Below are positions 9,200 to 20,368 of a stretch of 64,000 nucleotides of DNA, in pieces; position 1 is the stretch's first letter; each line of letters opens with the position of its first letter. The position numbers and the translations under genes were made by a program. Origin of the DNA: Iris pallida (lineage: Eukaryota; Streptophyta; Magnoliopsida; Asparagales; Iridaceae); contig JANAVB010004000.1 of NCBI GenBank assembly GCA_029216955.1, forward strand, positions 2,191,025 to 2,255,024, in the 5' to 3' direction. Under the pieces are notes generated by a model. It worked only from the letters and a program-made list of their open reading frames with translations. It was not told the DNA's origin and did not search any database.

Positions 9200-11556
9200 T
9201 TCCCTTAGATTCCTCTTGCACCTATATCGCTTCTTAAAGCTTCCTTATTTCCTATTCAAGGATCGTTAGACTTTGTTTTCTATTCTGAAACCTTGATTGC
9301 TATTTGAGATGTATTTCGAGAGATTGTTACCTATTTTAGAATCTTTTCGTAACACTGCTCTTATTCGAGATTTTATGTTCAATAACTTGTTTCATATTCA
9401 TTATTCCTGATGTTGTTTCCTAATTCAAGATTCTGTCCTATTCAAAATCTTATTCCCTATTCAGACCCTGTTGCTATTTGATATATTACTTCGGGATTTC
9501 ATTCCTACTCAAACTTGTTCCCATTCAAAACCTTGTTTGAATCTTGCTTCTATTAGAGACTTTGTTTGAAGACTTCATCTTCTATTTTAAGATTTTGACT
9601 CGTTCCCTATGAGATCTTGTTTCCTATTCGAAACTCCGGTTTCTATTCAAGCTTTTGTCTTTCCGATTCAAGACTTGTTTTATGTTCACTATTAGATACC
9701 CTATTTTCATATTCACTGTGCATGGCTTTGCCTCCTATTTTGGTTTCTATTTGAGATTGTCTTCCCTAATCAAACTTTGTTGCTATTGGAGAAGTTATTC
9801 CTATTCATGATTTTATTTCTTATTCGAAACATTGCTTGAGCTTCATCCTATTCAAGACCTTGTTGAGGATTCTTTTGAGGGTTTTGAAGATTTCGTTCCC
9901 TATTTGATATTTGCTTGTTTCCTATTTATGATCCAATACCTTGGTTCCTATTCACTAATTGATACCTGCTTTTCATTCACTTTTCGAAACCTTACTTCCT
10001 CGTCGAGATTTTCTGTTCGAGATTTTGTTTCTTATTCACGACTTTGTTGATATTTGATTTTCTAATTTGACTTTGTATCCTATTGGAGATTTCGTTTTCC
10101 ATTCGAGATTTTGCTCGAGATTTCGTTGTTATTCGAGATTTTGTTGAACCTTGTTTCCGATACGAGATTTTGTTCTTATTTTGAGACTTTATTTTCTATC
10201 CGGTTCCTTGCTTCTATGCCACCTTCGAGACTTGGTTACCTATCCGGATTATGTTCTCTATACGAAATTTTGTTACCATTCCAGATTTATTTAAAATTTC
10301 GGTTACTATTCGAAACTTCGATCCCTGTTCGAGATTTAAAATCTCCTTGTTTGCCCTTTTTAGTACCCACTACTCATTGTTGGATCCTTATTGTTTCTTG
10401 ATACCTAGTGAAACCCTTGTTTTCTAAAAGGCAGAAAACATCACCTTTTATCGTGACTTGGACCATTGGAATTCATTTTGAACTCTTTGAAATCCTTTTT
10501 GTAATTCCTATGGATAAGGTTGAGAGACTATTCGATGACCTACTAGGGCATGGCAGTTGCACGCTGCAGCCATTATCTGGATTACGGAGACTGAGGGTTC
10601 ACTGTAGCCAGCAGCGCACTAGCGAGTCATGAACTCTAAGTTGAAGTGATTTCAAACATTCATAGGTTTTCGGGTATTGTTGAGACTTTGTCCTAAATCC
10701 TTCATATCTTGATCTATTGGGTTGCTTCGTTGTTATAGGTTGGAAAATGGATAAAGTTAATAGAATATTCGGTAACATATCGTTATTTGAGTCACGGAGC
10801 CGAAAGTTCACTGCAGCCAGATATACACGAGTGGGGCAGGAATTCTAAGTAAAGTGACTTCAAGTATCTATATATTCTCGAATACCATGGAGACTTTATC
10901 CCCTTTTCATATGATTATTGATTTTTCGAGAATCACAAATCCTTGCACGTTCACCTTGATTTGATACTAATACCTCCTGGATAGTCATACGTTTTCTCAA
11001 TCAACCCTTGCAATTTCTCTTCTTGCATTTTATCGTTGGATCATTTGATTTTCTCAATAAATATACATTGATAGATTTTGATTCTATTTCAGTAGATTTT
11101 GATCGTACTTATATTTTGATCGTGTTTTATCTAAACTTCGATCTTGATCATGCCTATCTAACCGTGATTTTCGATTGTGCTAAACTTTCAATTTTGATCG
11201 TGCTTAGAAATCGTGCCCTCATGATTTATCCCTCTAAGTCGTAATTGAAATTCATCCCACCTCGTGCCTGTTTGATTTTCGATCATTGTTAAAACATGTT
11301 ATTCCAACTCCTTGTATGTGAATATCGTACCTGGTCTTAACTAAATTTCGTTTCACTTCGTACCCGACAATTTTTTTGATCATTTTTCAATCATGCCATT
11401 TTATCTATTTATTTTGTCATGCTAAAGCATTTCAAATTGTTATGATTTTGTACCTAGTCGTTAAGCGTATTCACACTCGTGCCTAACCGATTTTGGATTT
11501 CGTGTCATTCATGTATCGTACCGCGCTCTTTGAAATTTTGAGAACGAAATTTTTCT
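9200..11556 (+). repeat. T-rich degenerate-repeat spacer of LARD-like element
   Basis: No coding region is recognisable. From about 9230 to 10400 variants of TTCCTATTCGAGATTTTG recur dozens of times at irregular spacing, giving strong T-over-A bias on this strand. A related pattern (GATTTTGATCGTGCTT-like) follows at about 11040-11530. A duplicated block (GAGACTTTRTCC followed by ATAGGTTGG-like text) lies between 10640 and 10900. The open frames here are short and lack known domains. Confidence 0.5.
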
Positions 11557-11568
11557 AAGGGAGGAAAA
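11557..11568 (+). other. Polypurine tract of LARD-like element
   Basis: AAGGGAGGAAAA lies 2 nt before the 3' LTR. It follows the motif ACGAAATTTTTCTAAGG, which closely matches the sequence preceding the polypurine tracts of C (about 62347) and B (about 40373). Confidence 0.75.
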
Positions 11569-11570
11569 TT

Positions 11571-14500
11571 TGTAACCCTACTTTTCAATTTTTTGGAAAT
11601 TTAAAGTTTTCTCCTAAATTGAGTTGCTTAAATAAAAATTTTTCTCATTTAAAAATTCCCCTATGATATCTTGAGGAGGGATTTGAATTAATTAGCTTGA
11701 ATATTAATTCACTAGTTAGTTATAACTAACCAGTGTGGTTCCCAATTATCCCTAACAACTTTCTAACATAATTTTAGGGTAATTGTGCAAATAGTTTTGA
11801 GCGGGGGGATTTAATGCAAATTTCCATTTTTCTTTCTGACTGCTTATTTATACCGAGTTGTGGAGAGAGAGTCACTCTCTCATTTCCACAGTCAAAGCTT
11901 TTCCCCAATCCTTACTTTCCCTCTTCCCCAATAATCACCGAGCCCTAACCCTAATTCTCCCCAACGACGGACTCCTTTCCGCGACTGAGCCAGCAACGGC
12001 GACGAGATTGTCCTCCGGCCATGGCGAGAGCACTCCGATCGGCGAGCGCGCTGCGGTGCTCCGACCACCACTACGACTAAGGAAGCCTTTCTTCTCCGGT
12101 GCTCTTCCTTCCTGACGACTGCACCTCCACGAGCTCTGCGACAGTGGTGGACGATCTCCTCTGTGGACACGGTGACTCCCGCGTGACCGAGCTCGTCACG
12201 ACGTCAGGTGAGCGTGGGTGTTTTAGAGTAAGGTGTGCGTTATTTCTTTCGACTGTGTGGACTCTTGAATTTCACTGACTGGAGCCATGTGGACCAGGTT
12301 GATCGAATTTTTTCCGTGATCAATAGCTCGATTTCGTAGATCGACGAACGATCATCGGTAAGTATCGATCTAGATGTTCTTGAATGGTTGATTATTTGGC
12401 CGATCTTGACTTCGTTCCCTGATTTATCGACAGTGAACAATTCTTCTTGAATCTAAGTCTGATCAAGAACAATTGGGAGTATCAGATCTAGGTACTCTTA
12501 ATTCTGGAACTTTGTAGGAATTTCTGAAGATTTAATTCCTGAGTTCTTTCTTTGGTTCTTGTGTGGAATTTGCTTGTTGATTTGATGCAGAGGACTTGGG
12601 ATCAGTTGTGTCGGGGTTCTGAACTCGTGTCTTCCATTCTGAGTAAAATCCTTTAGGTAACCCTTCAATCCTCTGAAATCTGTATTGTAGCTTTGCCTCG
12701 ATTGAATTTGGCATTGGCGTGTCCAAGCACGATTGTGTCAAGGGTGCCAGTTCGTTGTGTTCAGTTTATAGCTGTGTTCGGGTGTGCGTGACCAAGCCGG
12801 ATCGTGTCCTCTTTACATGTCCGTGTCTGCAGGAACGGATAAGCTGGGATGGAGTTAGCAGGGATAGGTCTCCTTTATTTTGGATTGGTTAAGCTGTGGA
12901 TTTGTATAATTTTATTGGGTTTGTTAATTTGTAGATTCTGTAGTTCTTTATTTTAATCCCTGATTTGTATAAATTTTCTTTAATCGATTTTGATCCATCT
13001 CTGGGTTTTATAAATTGTGGGTGATGACTGTGATCGTTTAATGTGTGAAGTAAACTTCTTCTTTTTTTGTGATTTTCCCTCTCTGAACATTTTGAATTAA
13101 AGAGGAATCCATGACTTATGGGTTCATGTGATTGCCTCCAAGAAGCAATTGCCAGCTGAATGAGGGTTTGGTTGAGAATGAGTTAGGCCCATACAGTATG
13201 GGAAATAGGAGGAGTAGCAATAGCTAGATATGTGAAGTGTGGTTTAGTTTGTGTGAAGTTGAAGCATGTTGTGTTGTGAATTAAACCTCTCTGTTGGCCA
13301 GAGAATTAATTCAAAGGAAGGCATTGTTAGAGTTAGACTTTGGGGGCTTTTATATATGCTTTTGTTGTGTGTAGCTGGGTATTCATTTGGTTGATTCTTT
13401 TAGTCTGATTTTTAAGTCAGTTGTAGGTCTTTTGAATGAGTATAATAATGGGTTGGGTGATTTGAATGTGTAAGTGTGCAAGTTTCAAATATTGAGAGTG
13501 TCTGAACATTTGATGAGTATCTTTTGAACTAGAGGGTCTGTAAAATCTAAATTTGTAGTTGCTAAATTTCTGGTGGGCTAGATCCATGCTCTCATAAAGT
13601 GCAGGTGTAGGACCACTTTAATAGGGTTGTGTTCTGTGGTGAATTATGAGTTGGGTTGGTATTGTTGAGACATATTCTTAAGTCATCTATGATCTTGAGT
13701 CATTTTCAATAGATGGTGTTGTTAGTTAAGAGTGTGGTTTTGGGCCAAGGGTGGCCTGGGGTTAGATCAATAATCCGGTTTAAGAGTATATCTTGTTAAT
13801 TAACTTCCATTGTATTTTAGTACTTTTCCTAATTAAGATGTTGTTTAAAGTGCTTGAAAGTTATACAATTATTATGATATTTTGTTAATATAACTGTTCC
13901 TATTTAAAATATAGATTTGTTTATATTTATAGGATAAGCTTATTGTTAGCAAGAGTTTAAACTAAGGAAATATTTAGTTAACTTATTTATAGTTTGGCCT
14001 AATTGCTAGTTAGCAGTACTTGGCTAATGATTATTAGAGCCTAACCAACTTGTACTAAAATCAGGTGGACTTACAGATATATTTCTCTATTCCCGTTCAC
14101 CCTGAGCAAGGCAAGTACATTTTATGGTTTATGTTCATTTACATTCATATCCTGTGCTTTTCATCTTTTCATTTTGGACACGATGTTACACGATATTGTC
14201 TTGTACTCTTGATTCATGTTCCTTGTACTTGTTTGTGTCTGGGAGAAAAAATACTACAGGTGTGTGACCAAACCCAAACAAACTCATGTGAATAGCTTAG
14301 GCCTCGCACTGTGCACGCGGGCCCTAAGTCGTACCATTGTTCATGTGCCCTGTACTACCCAAGCCGGTCACACATTCTGGATGTATTTCAACATATTGCA
14401 CTTGTCAGGTTCCTTGTACATTCATGTTCAGGATTCAGTTCATGTACTTCATTTCATGTATTTCCTGTATTTACTTTCAGCACTTCATGTTCTTATTTCC

Positions 14501-14973
14501 TGTACTTTATATCTCATGTACCATGTGCTCATTTCCATGTCATGTTGTACTTGTTCATTACCTTATATGTACTTTCCTTTGCTCCTGACTGGATATGTTG
14601 TAGGTGCAGTTGAGGATATCGTTCCACCTTATGGGCCAGAGCCCAGGATCTTAGCTGAGTAGGATGGAGGCATGACTTAGCTAGATGTTATAGGTTTAGG
14701 TTCGTTTAGCTTTACTTCTAGATGTTGTATATTGACAGTTCATAGTTGTATTTCATTCATGTCACCGGATTTGTCTCTGGTACTTATACATATAAATTGT
14801 ATTATGACTTGTGGATTATGGTGATCATTCTGGGACGGTTAGATGCTGTGATGTTTACTTTCATGTTATTCTTGGAGTTTTCTTTGGATGTTTACAGCTT
14901 ACTACGTTGAGTCTTCCAACGTAGGCTAGGCGTGTCCAACTCGTATCTGAATATTCGGGAGCGGGTCGTGACA
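11571..14973 (+). repeat. 3' LTR of LARD-like element
   Basis: Starts TGTAACCCTACTTTTC and ends GGGTCGTGACA, followed by the duplication GCTGG at 14974-14978. It is colinear with the 5' LTR apart from the MITE and small indels. Confidence 0.92.
11845..11881 (+). promoter_or_regulatory. TATA-like box with downstream palindrome in LTR
   Basis: TATTTATA at 11845-11852 is followed about 12 nt later by GAGAGAGTCACTCTCTC (11865-11881), with perfect 8-bp arms. The 5' LTR has the same arrangement near 4383-4420 with the palindrome slightly broken. The position suggests the LTR transcription start region, which is inference. Confidence 0.4.
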
Positions 14974-17900
14974 GCTGGAGACTAAGATTAAAGGAGAGAA
15001 GACACTATCATGACGGACTCTCCCCATTGGGCCCAACTTCACAATCTGGTGCTTTGCGACATGACGAGGATCTGGGTCAGATGGAATAACAACAGCTGGG
15101 ATGGGGATCTGGTCTTGATGTCGGAGCAACTGATAGCCATCTCCTTCTCTAATAAGGTGGTTTTCGGTTCTTGCTGGAGACGGTTTATGACCACAATGAC
15201 AGACGGCGTCGGGAGGGCCTTTGGCGAGATATAAGCTCTACCAAGGATTGCCAAGCATTTGGCACTGACTTTCCCCCTCCCTTTTTCGTAACAAAAAAGA
15301 AGAAGAAGTAGGACCAAACCGAGAGTTAGCAGCATAGACAAGGATGGATTTGTGAATGAGAAATAAAAGTTGCCCATCTTCATCAGAATGAATGGGTGAA
15401 TGGAAAATTGTTCAAGTGGGCTGTCACCCTTGCCGTCCTCGATACTCCTTTCAACACTCATGCCAAAGTGGCTGCTACTGTTGACTCCTTGCATCTTTCG
15501 ATGCTCTTGATGGGTGATTTCAATGCTCTCTTTCACAGAAGGGAGAAGGTGGAAGGCAGACATGTCCCAGATCAGATCCTGTATGACTTCCAGAGGTGTC
15601 TTCTTCAGTCGGGCCTACAGGGCTTGGAACGAACTAGACATCTGGACTTGGCATAACAAAGTTGTCACCAACAGAGTTGCTTGTCAGCTGGACAGAGCTC
15701 TAGAAAATAGGGAGTGGTTTCGTTGCTTCCCATACTCTGTGGCAGAGGCCTGGCTGCTGGGACGAGCGATCATTCCCCTATCAGGGTCGGCTTCACAGAG
15801 CGGCCTACTTGGAAGTCACAGCCTTTTCGGTACAACAACTGGTTTTTTTTGGAGGTTACTCCGAGGCAGTTGGAGAGGGTCTTCTTAGCTAGTAAGGGGG
15901 CATGACTCAGTACCGCATGGTCCACATCCTCAATTACACAAAGAAGGCTATCCGGAGTTGGGTGAAGAGAATGCCCAAGCCTTCCATAGAAGATAAGGAG
16001 GTGGAACTCAGGGCCATCCAGAATTCCATGCAATCTGATATGCTGAATGGGCCCCTAGCGGCAAGGGAGAAGGAACTGATTGGGGAAGTCAATATCCTCC
16101 GGCTACAGAAGGAGATTAGTGCTGCCCAATGCGCTAAATGCTCCTAGCTCAAGGAAGGCGACCGCTGCTCCAAGTTCTTCTATGATGTAATTCGGACCAG
16201 ACAATACAAGAACAGTCTCTCTCACCTGCTTAATGGTGAGGGCAACAATGTTGGAGAGCCGTCAGAGATTCAAGAGGAGGCTGTCAGGTACTACTCTGAG
16301 TTATATTTTCAGACTAACTATCTCTTTGTGTTTTCGGATATTACTAAAGAAGCTGGTGACGTCCTATGGGAATAGCCAGTTATTCGCGACGGTCTCTTTG
16401 GAGGAGGTGGAGGCTATCATCATGAAGGCGGACCCCAACAAGGCCCCGAGGCCAAATGGATTTAGCAGTGGGTTCTACAAACGCCACTGGGATGCCCTAA
16501 AGTTTTCGGTGCTTGAGGCGGTCCAGAAGTTCTTTTCGGAGGGGAAGTTGCTGAAGGAGCTAAATCATACTTTCCTGACCCTAGTGCCTAAGAAAGAAGG
16601 AGCGACCTCGCTGGCGAACTTTCGGCCTATAGCGTGCTGTAATTATCTCTACAAAATAATTACGTACCTTATGTGCCGGCGCATGGAGGAGATTATGCAG
16701 GACTTGGTCTTTCCGAACTAAGCGGCTTTCATCAAGGGGAGATCGATTGTAGAGCACAGTCTTCAGGCGCATGAGATGGTGAGAGGCTTCAATAAACCAG
16801 GAGGGGAGAAGGCGTGTGTGAAACTTGATCTGAGGAAGGCCTATGACATGGTCAATAGGGACTTCCTGTGCCACCTGATGTTAGCCATAGGATTCAACGA
16901 GCGGTGGGTAGCAAGGATTAGAGAGGGCATCTCGACTCCTACATTCTCTGTCCTCATCCAGGGTACTCCGTATGGGTTCTTCCACAGCAACATAGGACTC
17001 CGACAAGGCGACCCTTTGTCCCCTTACCTGTTCACACTCGTCATGGAGTACTTCACCTGCCTGATGGATATGGCAGTTCACAGTGGGAGGCTGGTCACGT
17101 TGTTCAAGAGGATCGAGCCCCCTGTCACTCATCTCATCTATGCTGATGATCTCCTGGTCTTTTTCTAGCCCTCTATGGAAGGAATGACCACGATCTCTGG
17201 GATTATGGGAGAAATGGATAAACTCTTCGAGCTACAACTGAATCGCGAGAAGAGTCGTGTCTACTTCAGCTCCCTCTGCTCACTGAAGGAGGAACGTGCG
17301 GAAGTTCTGGACGTTGATAGAGGCATCCTCCCGGTAAAATATCTAGGGGTGCCTCTGAAAGTCAATTATACGAGGGATCTGGACTGTCACAGTCTGGTGG
17401 AGTATGTCCAGAGGAGGGTCGAAGGATGGCAGGCTGCCGGCCTGTCGTTTGGTGGGCGTATTAAGCTAGTTAGATCGATCATCTCGACACTGGCCCTGTT
17501 TTGGCTCCAGTCTACTCTAGTACTTGTCGCCACCATCCGGAAAGTGGAGAGCATTTGCGCCAACTTCATCTGGAGAGGTGGCATGCATGCGATCTCTTGG
17601 GAGCAGCTCTACCGCCCTCGGAATGAGGAATGGGTGGGACTTAGACCCCTGTTGTCTGTCAGGGAGGCCTCTGCTCTGAAGCTGGCATGGAGGTTCATCA
17701 AAGGTGGGTCGTTATGGGCTGATTGGATATCTAGTCGGTATGTGAAGGGGGGAAACTTCTGGACATGCTCCCTCAACAACCACCCGGTCAATTTCAAGCA
17801 TATTCTGCGACACAGAGCTGTACTCAAATCATCCATTTGGAGGATTATGAGAGATGGAGTTGGGACTGACCTCTGGCGAGATCCATGGTTAGAGCGTTAA

Positions 17901-18697
17901 TCTCTGGTAGATATACTGGAGGACCGGACACACAGGGAGGCTGGTAGGTGGTTGACTTACCAGCATATATTAGAAATGGAGTGTGGAGACCAGAGGTATA
18001 CCGCCATACTTTGGAGCTTGAAGATGCTATCCACACGGTTGATATTGATCCGAGTCAACCAGCAGACTGTTGGACCTGGGATCCACCGGGAGCTACTGGT
18101 GGTACCGGAGAGTTCCGGTTTAATAGCTTCTACAACCTTGTACGTCGTACTTCTCCTACTAGTGCGGACTATGACTTCATCTGGTGCAAGGGATTGGCCC
18201 GCAAGATGCAGTTGTGTGTTTACCAGTTGCTGCTTGGTCGTCTGCTGACAAGGGACAGACTCATCTCCTTTGGGATCCAAGTCCCCAACCCGAAGTGTAC
18301 ACTGTGTGAGATAGAAGATGAGTCTATGAGACACTAGTTCTTTGAGTGCGAGGTGTCATGGTATATCTGGACTGAGCAGTGCCGCAGAGCGTTGGAAGGA
18401 TGTGACACAGGTAGAGAGATCGGAGACATCATTACCGAGATTCGAGCCTGCAAAGGAAGGGGGCAGATATGGTTCAAGACTGCCAGATTACGGCTTGCAG
18501 CCTCTGTCTGGCATGTTTGGAGGGAACGAAAATCGTCGCGGAACGAAAATCATCGCACTTTCGAGGGGCTAACCACCCCTCCTATAGGCATTCTACATAT
18601 ATAGAATTTGATGTAACTGCCATGGCAACCTAATTGGGTGTGGAACTATCCATGATTGTAAGATTGTATGATTTGATTTTGGAATAAAATTTACCAT

Positions 18698-18700
<3 letters not shown>
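14974..18700 (+). pseudogene. LINE ORF2: endonuclease, RT, zf-RVT
   Basis: ORF2 continues after the LTR insertion with LETK-like endonuclease sequence, then LLMGDFNALFHRREK (about 15507) and TSDHSPIRVGF (about 15757), both endonuclease motifs. Reverse transcriptase follows: NKAPRPNGFSSGFY (16438), LANFRPIACCNYLYKI (16610), KLDLRKAYDMVNRDF (16825), GLRQGDPLSPYLFTL (17000) and the catalytic LIYADDLLVFF (17137). A C-terminal zf-RVT-like segment with CTLCEIEDE lies at 18298. The end is at about 18604. Stops interrupt it near 16147, 16721, 17168, 17900 and 18337, with frameshifts in the endonuclease. In plant L1 elements ORF2 nicks DNA and reverse transcribes the LINE RNA. This copy is dead. Confidence 0.9.

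Positions 18701-18702
<2 letters not shown>

Positions 18703-18762
<60 letters not shown>
18703..18762. repeat. TA microsatellite at LINE 3' end
   Basis: A nearly pure TA/AT dinucleotide run follows the LINE 3' UTR and takes the place of a poly(A) tail. It may be an A-rich tail or a target-site TA run that expanded later. Confidence 0.8.
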
Positions 18763-18766
<4 letters not shown>

Positions 18767-19547
18767 AAATATTTTTTTTCTGTCTAGATGTTGTCAGTTG
18801 GTAGGATTTTGAGAGCTTCTATTTTTTTTTTCCTTTGGTTTTAGGTTTATGGGTAGTGAGGGAATTGGTTAATATTGGTAAATTGATAATTATTACTATA
18901 ATCTCAATACCTCTTTTTCACAAAATCGATAACTTAAGAGATCCCTGTCATAGTAGTCTCAATTGATCGACCGATTACATCGTCTGCAAAAAGTTCCCAA
19001 AATAGTTTAGAATACAATTTTATAGTATTTTAGAATTTTTTGAATTTTCTAGAATTTTTATAATTTATTTTGATATTTTTGACCTAAACGATTTCGGTGT
19101 ACCGGTAGGCCTATATCTGGCCGATAGGTGAACATGGCCTAGAAAAAGTAACAAAGTCTGGACATGGCAATGACCGAACCGTACGCTTATTTGTACTTCT
19201 TGCGCCTACAAGTAAAACGGAAAGACAGAACGAGAAGACAAGGAGTTGGGATGAAGGATGTCTCATGGAAGGGTCGATTTTGGGACTTCAGTTGTTCAAT
19301 AGCGACTAAACAGAATAAGAAAAAATAGAGCTATAAGTGGGCGGTGTTTGGTTTGCAATCCGAGGATCAATCAGCTTTGCAAATGCATGATATATTATGT
19401 CCTTATAAATCGTTGTACAAAAGATATGACAGAATCAACACAAGTTACTGTCTTTACAAAGGGGGGGTATAAGAACAGGCAAAAGATATAGCAGTATATA
19501 CTAATAAGAGGACAGACTTCAAAGAGAGACATAGGCAGGCAGTAGTC
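18763..19547. other. Non-coding stretch, no feature recognised
   Basis: AT-rich DNA without significant ORFs, repeats or transposon ends that I can identify. If the minus-strand exon candidate at 19548-19710 is real, part of this would be its 3' flank. Confidence 0.4.
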
Positions 19548-19710
19548 TCACTCGCTTCCCACCTCATCTTGGAGGTGATCTTTGAGGGATTGAATCTGAG
19601 GTTGGCAACTCTCGTTATTATCCCATGATGCATCGACGTCTGCTAACTCGTATTTGTCCGGCTTCAGGGACAACTGGAACTCTGGAAGGTCAGGTAAGGC
19701 TTGACAAGAC
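19548..19710 (-). pseudogene. Candidate terminal exon of a host gene, unidentified
   Basis: On the minus strand an acceptor-like site (pyrimidine run, then TTGGGGCAG, at plus 19711-19760) is followed by an open stretch of about 53 codons to a TGA (plus 19548-19550). It begins SCQALPDLPEFQLSLKPD and ends DHLQDEVGSE. It is acidic and matches no transposon protein I know. A U-rich, 3'-UTR-like stretch follows. The open frame runs further upstream (to about 19796) through what I take as intron. I do not recognise the protein. It may be a displaced gene fragment or chance. Confidence 0.35.
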
Positions 19711-20363
19711 CTGCCCCAATTATACAGAGATTTGTCAACCAGAGAGGAAAAAAAGAGATTGGCAGTTCTCAGTAGGAGAAGACTCGTATCAGCCAAAATT
19801 ATTAAGGTTATTCTTAGTGAAACAAAAATTTAGTATCAGAAATATTTAATTGATAGTGGCAACTCCATCTTTAGCTGTGTTGAACAAATACTGACACCGA
19901 TTGTGTAAGAAAACGATAATTATAAGGACACACTACGGAAATATTGAAAAATGTATTAGGTAGTCCCTATGTTGCACGAATACGGATATATGATATGGAC
20001 ATCAATTTTTTCCGTGTACATGCAACAAGATTCTGAGCAGTAGAGTTAGCAGATATATCATGTAATTCATAAATGTTATAGTTACCGTATCATCATATGA
20101 TACACAACCGTCTCTGTTTGAAATATCTGAATGATAATGGCAATAAATATTACGAGCCACGTATCATATAGTGTACTTCGGTCATGACATAGCTAGAATC
20201 TAGGTTGCATATACAAGGACACGGATTCAGATACAGACATGGTATGAATTTCGGAATACAATATTTTGATTTTCTTTTGATACGGATACGACATGGATAC
20301 AATTATATATACACATGAAATATTTTCTATACATATTTCTACATTACATCTTTAAAATATGTA
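19711..20363. other. Non-coding stretch, possible intron and decayed repeat
   Basis: AT-rich. Around 19965-20300 short phrases such as GTTGCACGAATACGGATA and GATACGGATACGACATGGAT recur, which look like a decayed dispersed plant repeat. I see no boundaries or coding frames. The Copia 1 insertion site (TATTT) closes it. Confidence 0.3.
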
Positions 20364-20368
20364 TATTT

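Larger units (their letters stand above)
4108..14973 (+). mobile_element. Non-autonomous Gypsy-like LTR element (LARD-like), complete
   Basis: A complete LTR element flanked by the perfect 5-bp duplication GCTGG. LTRs are 4108-7919 (3812 bp, inflated by a 422-bp MITE) and 11571-14973 (3403 bp). It has a tRNA-Ile-type primer site at 7929-7946 and a purine tract at 11557-11568. The 3651-bp interior holds only a short gag-like remnant with zinc knuckles (8126-8757, partly duplicated to about 9000), then T-rich non-coding DNA. No protease, RT, RNase H or integrase is visible on either strand. This fits a large retrotransposon derivative mobilised in trans. The sequence before the 3' LTR resembles that of B and C. 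Confidence 0.85.
3393..18762 (+). mobile_element. L1-type LINE, split by an LTR element
   Basis: One plant L1 LINE can be followed across two segments, 3393-4107 and 14974-18762, separated by the LTR element 4108-14973. The duplicated GCTGG at 4103-4107 and 14974-14978 is the insertion site. Order: ORF1 zinc-knuckle tail, endonuclease, reverse transcriptase, zf-RVT-like C-terminus, a short 3' UTR with AATAAA at about 18684, then a TA-repeat tail. The 5' half of ORF1 lies left of Gypsy A or is lost. Many stops and frameshifts make it inactive. Confidence 0.85.

Noticed and set aside
15039..15563. 174-codon minus-strand ORF
   Set aside because: Antisense to the LINE endonuclease region, whose motifs are on the plus strand.
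18703..18762. TA-rich tract as a replication origin or matrix attachment signal
   Set aside because: It sits exactly at the LINE 3' end and is simplest as a microsatellite; the sequence offers no further support.
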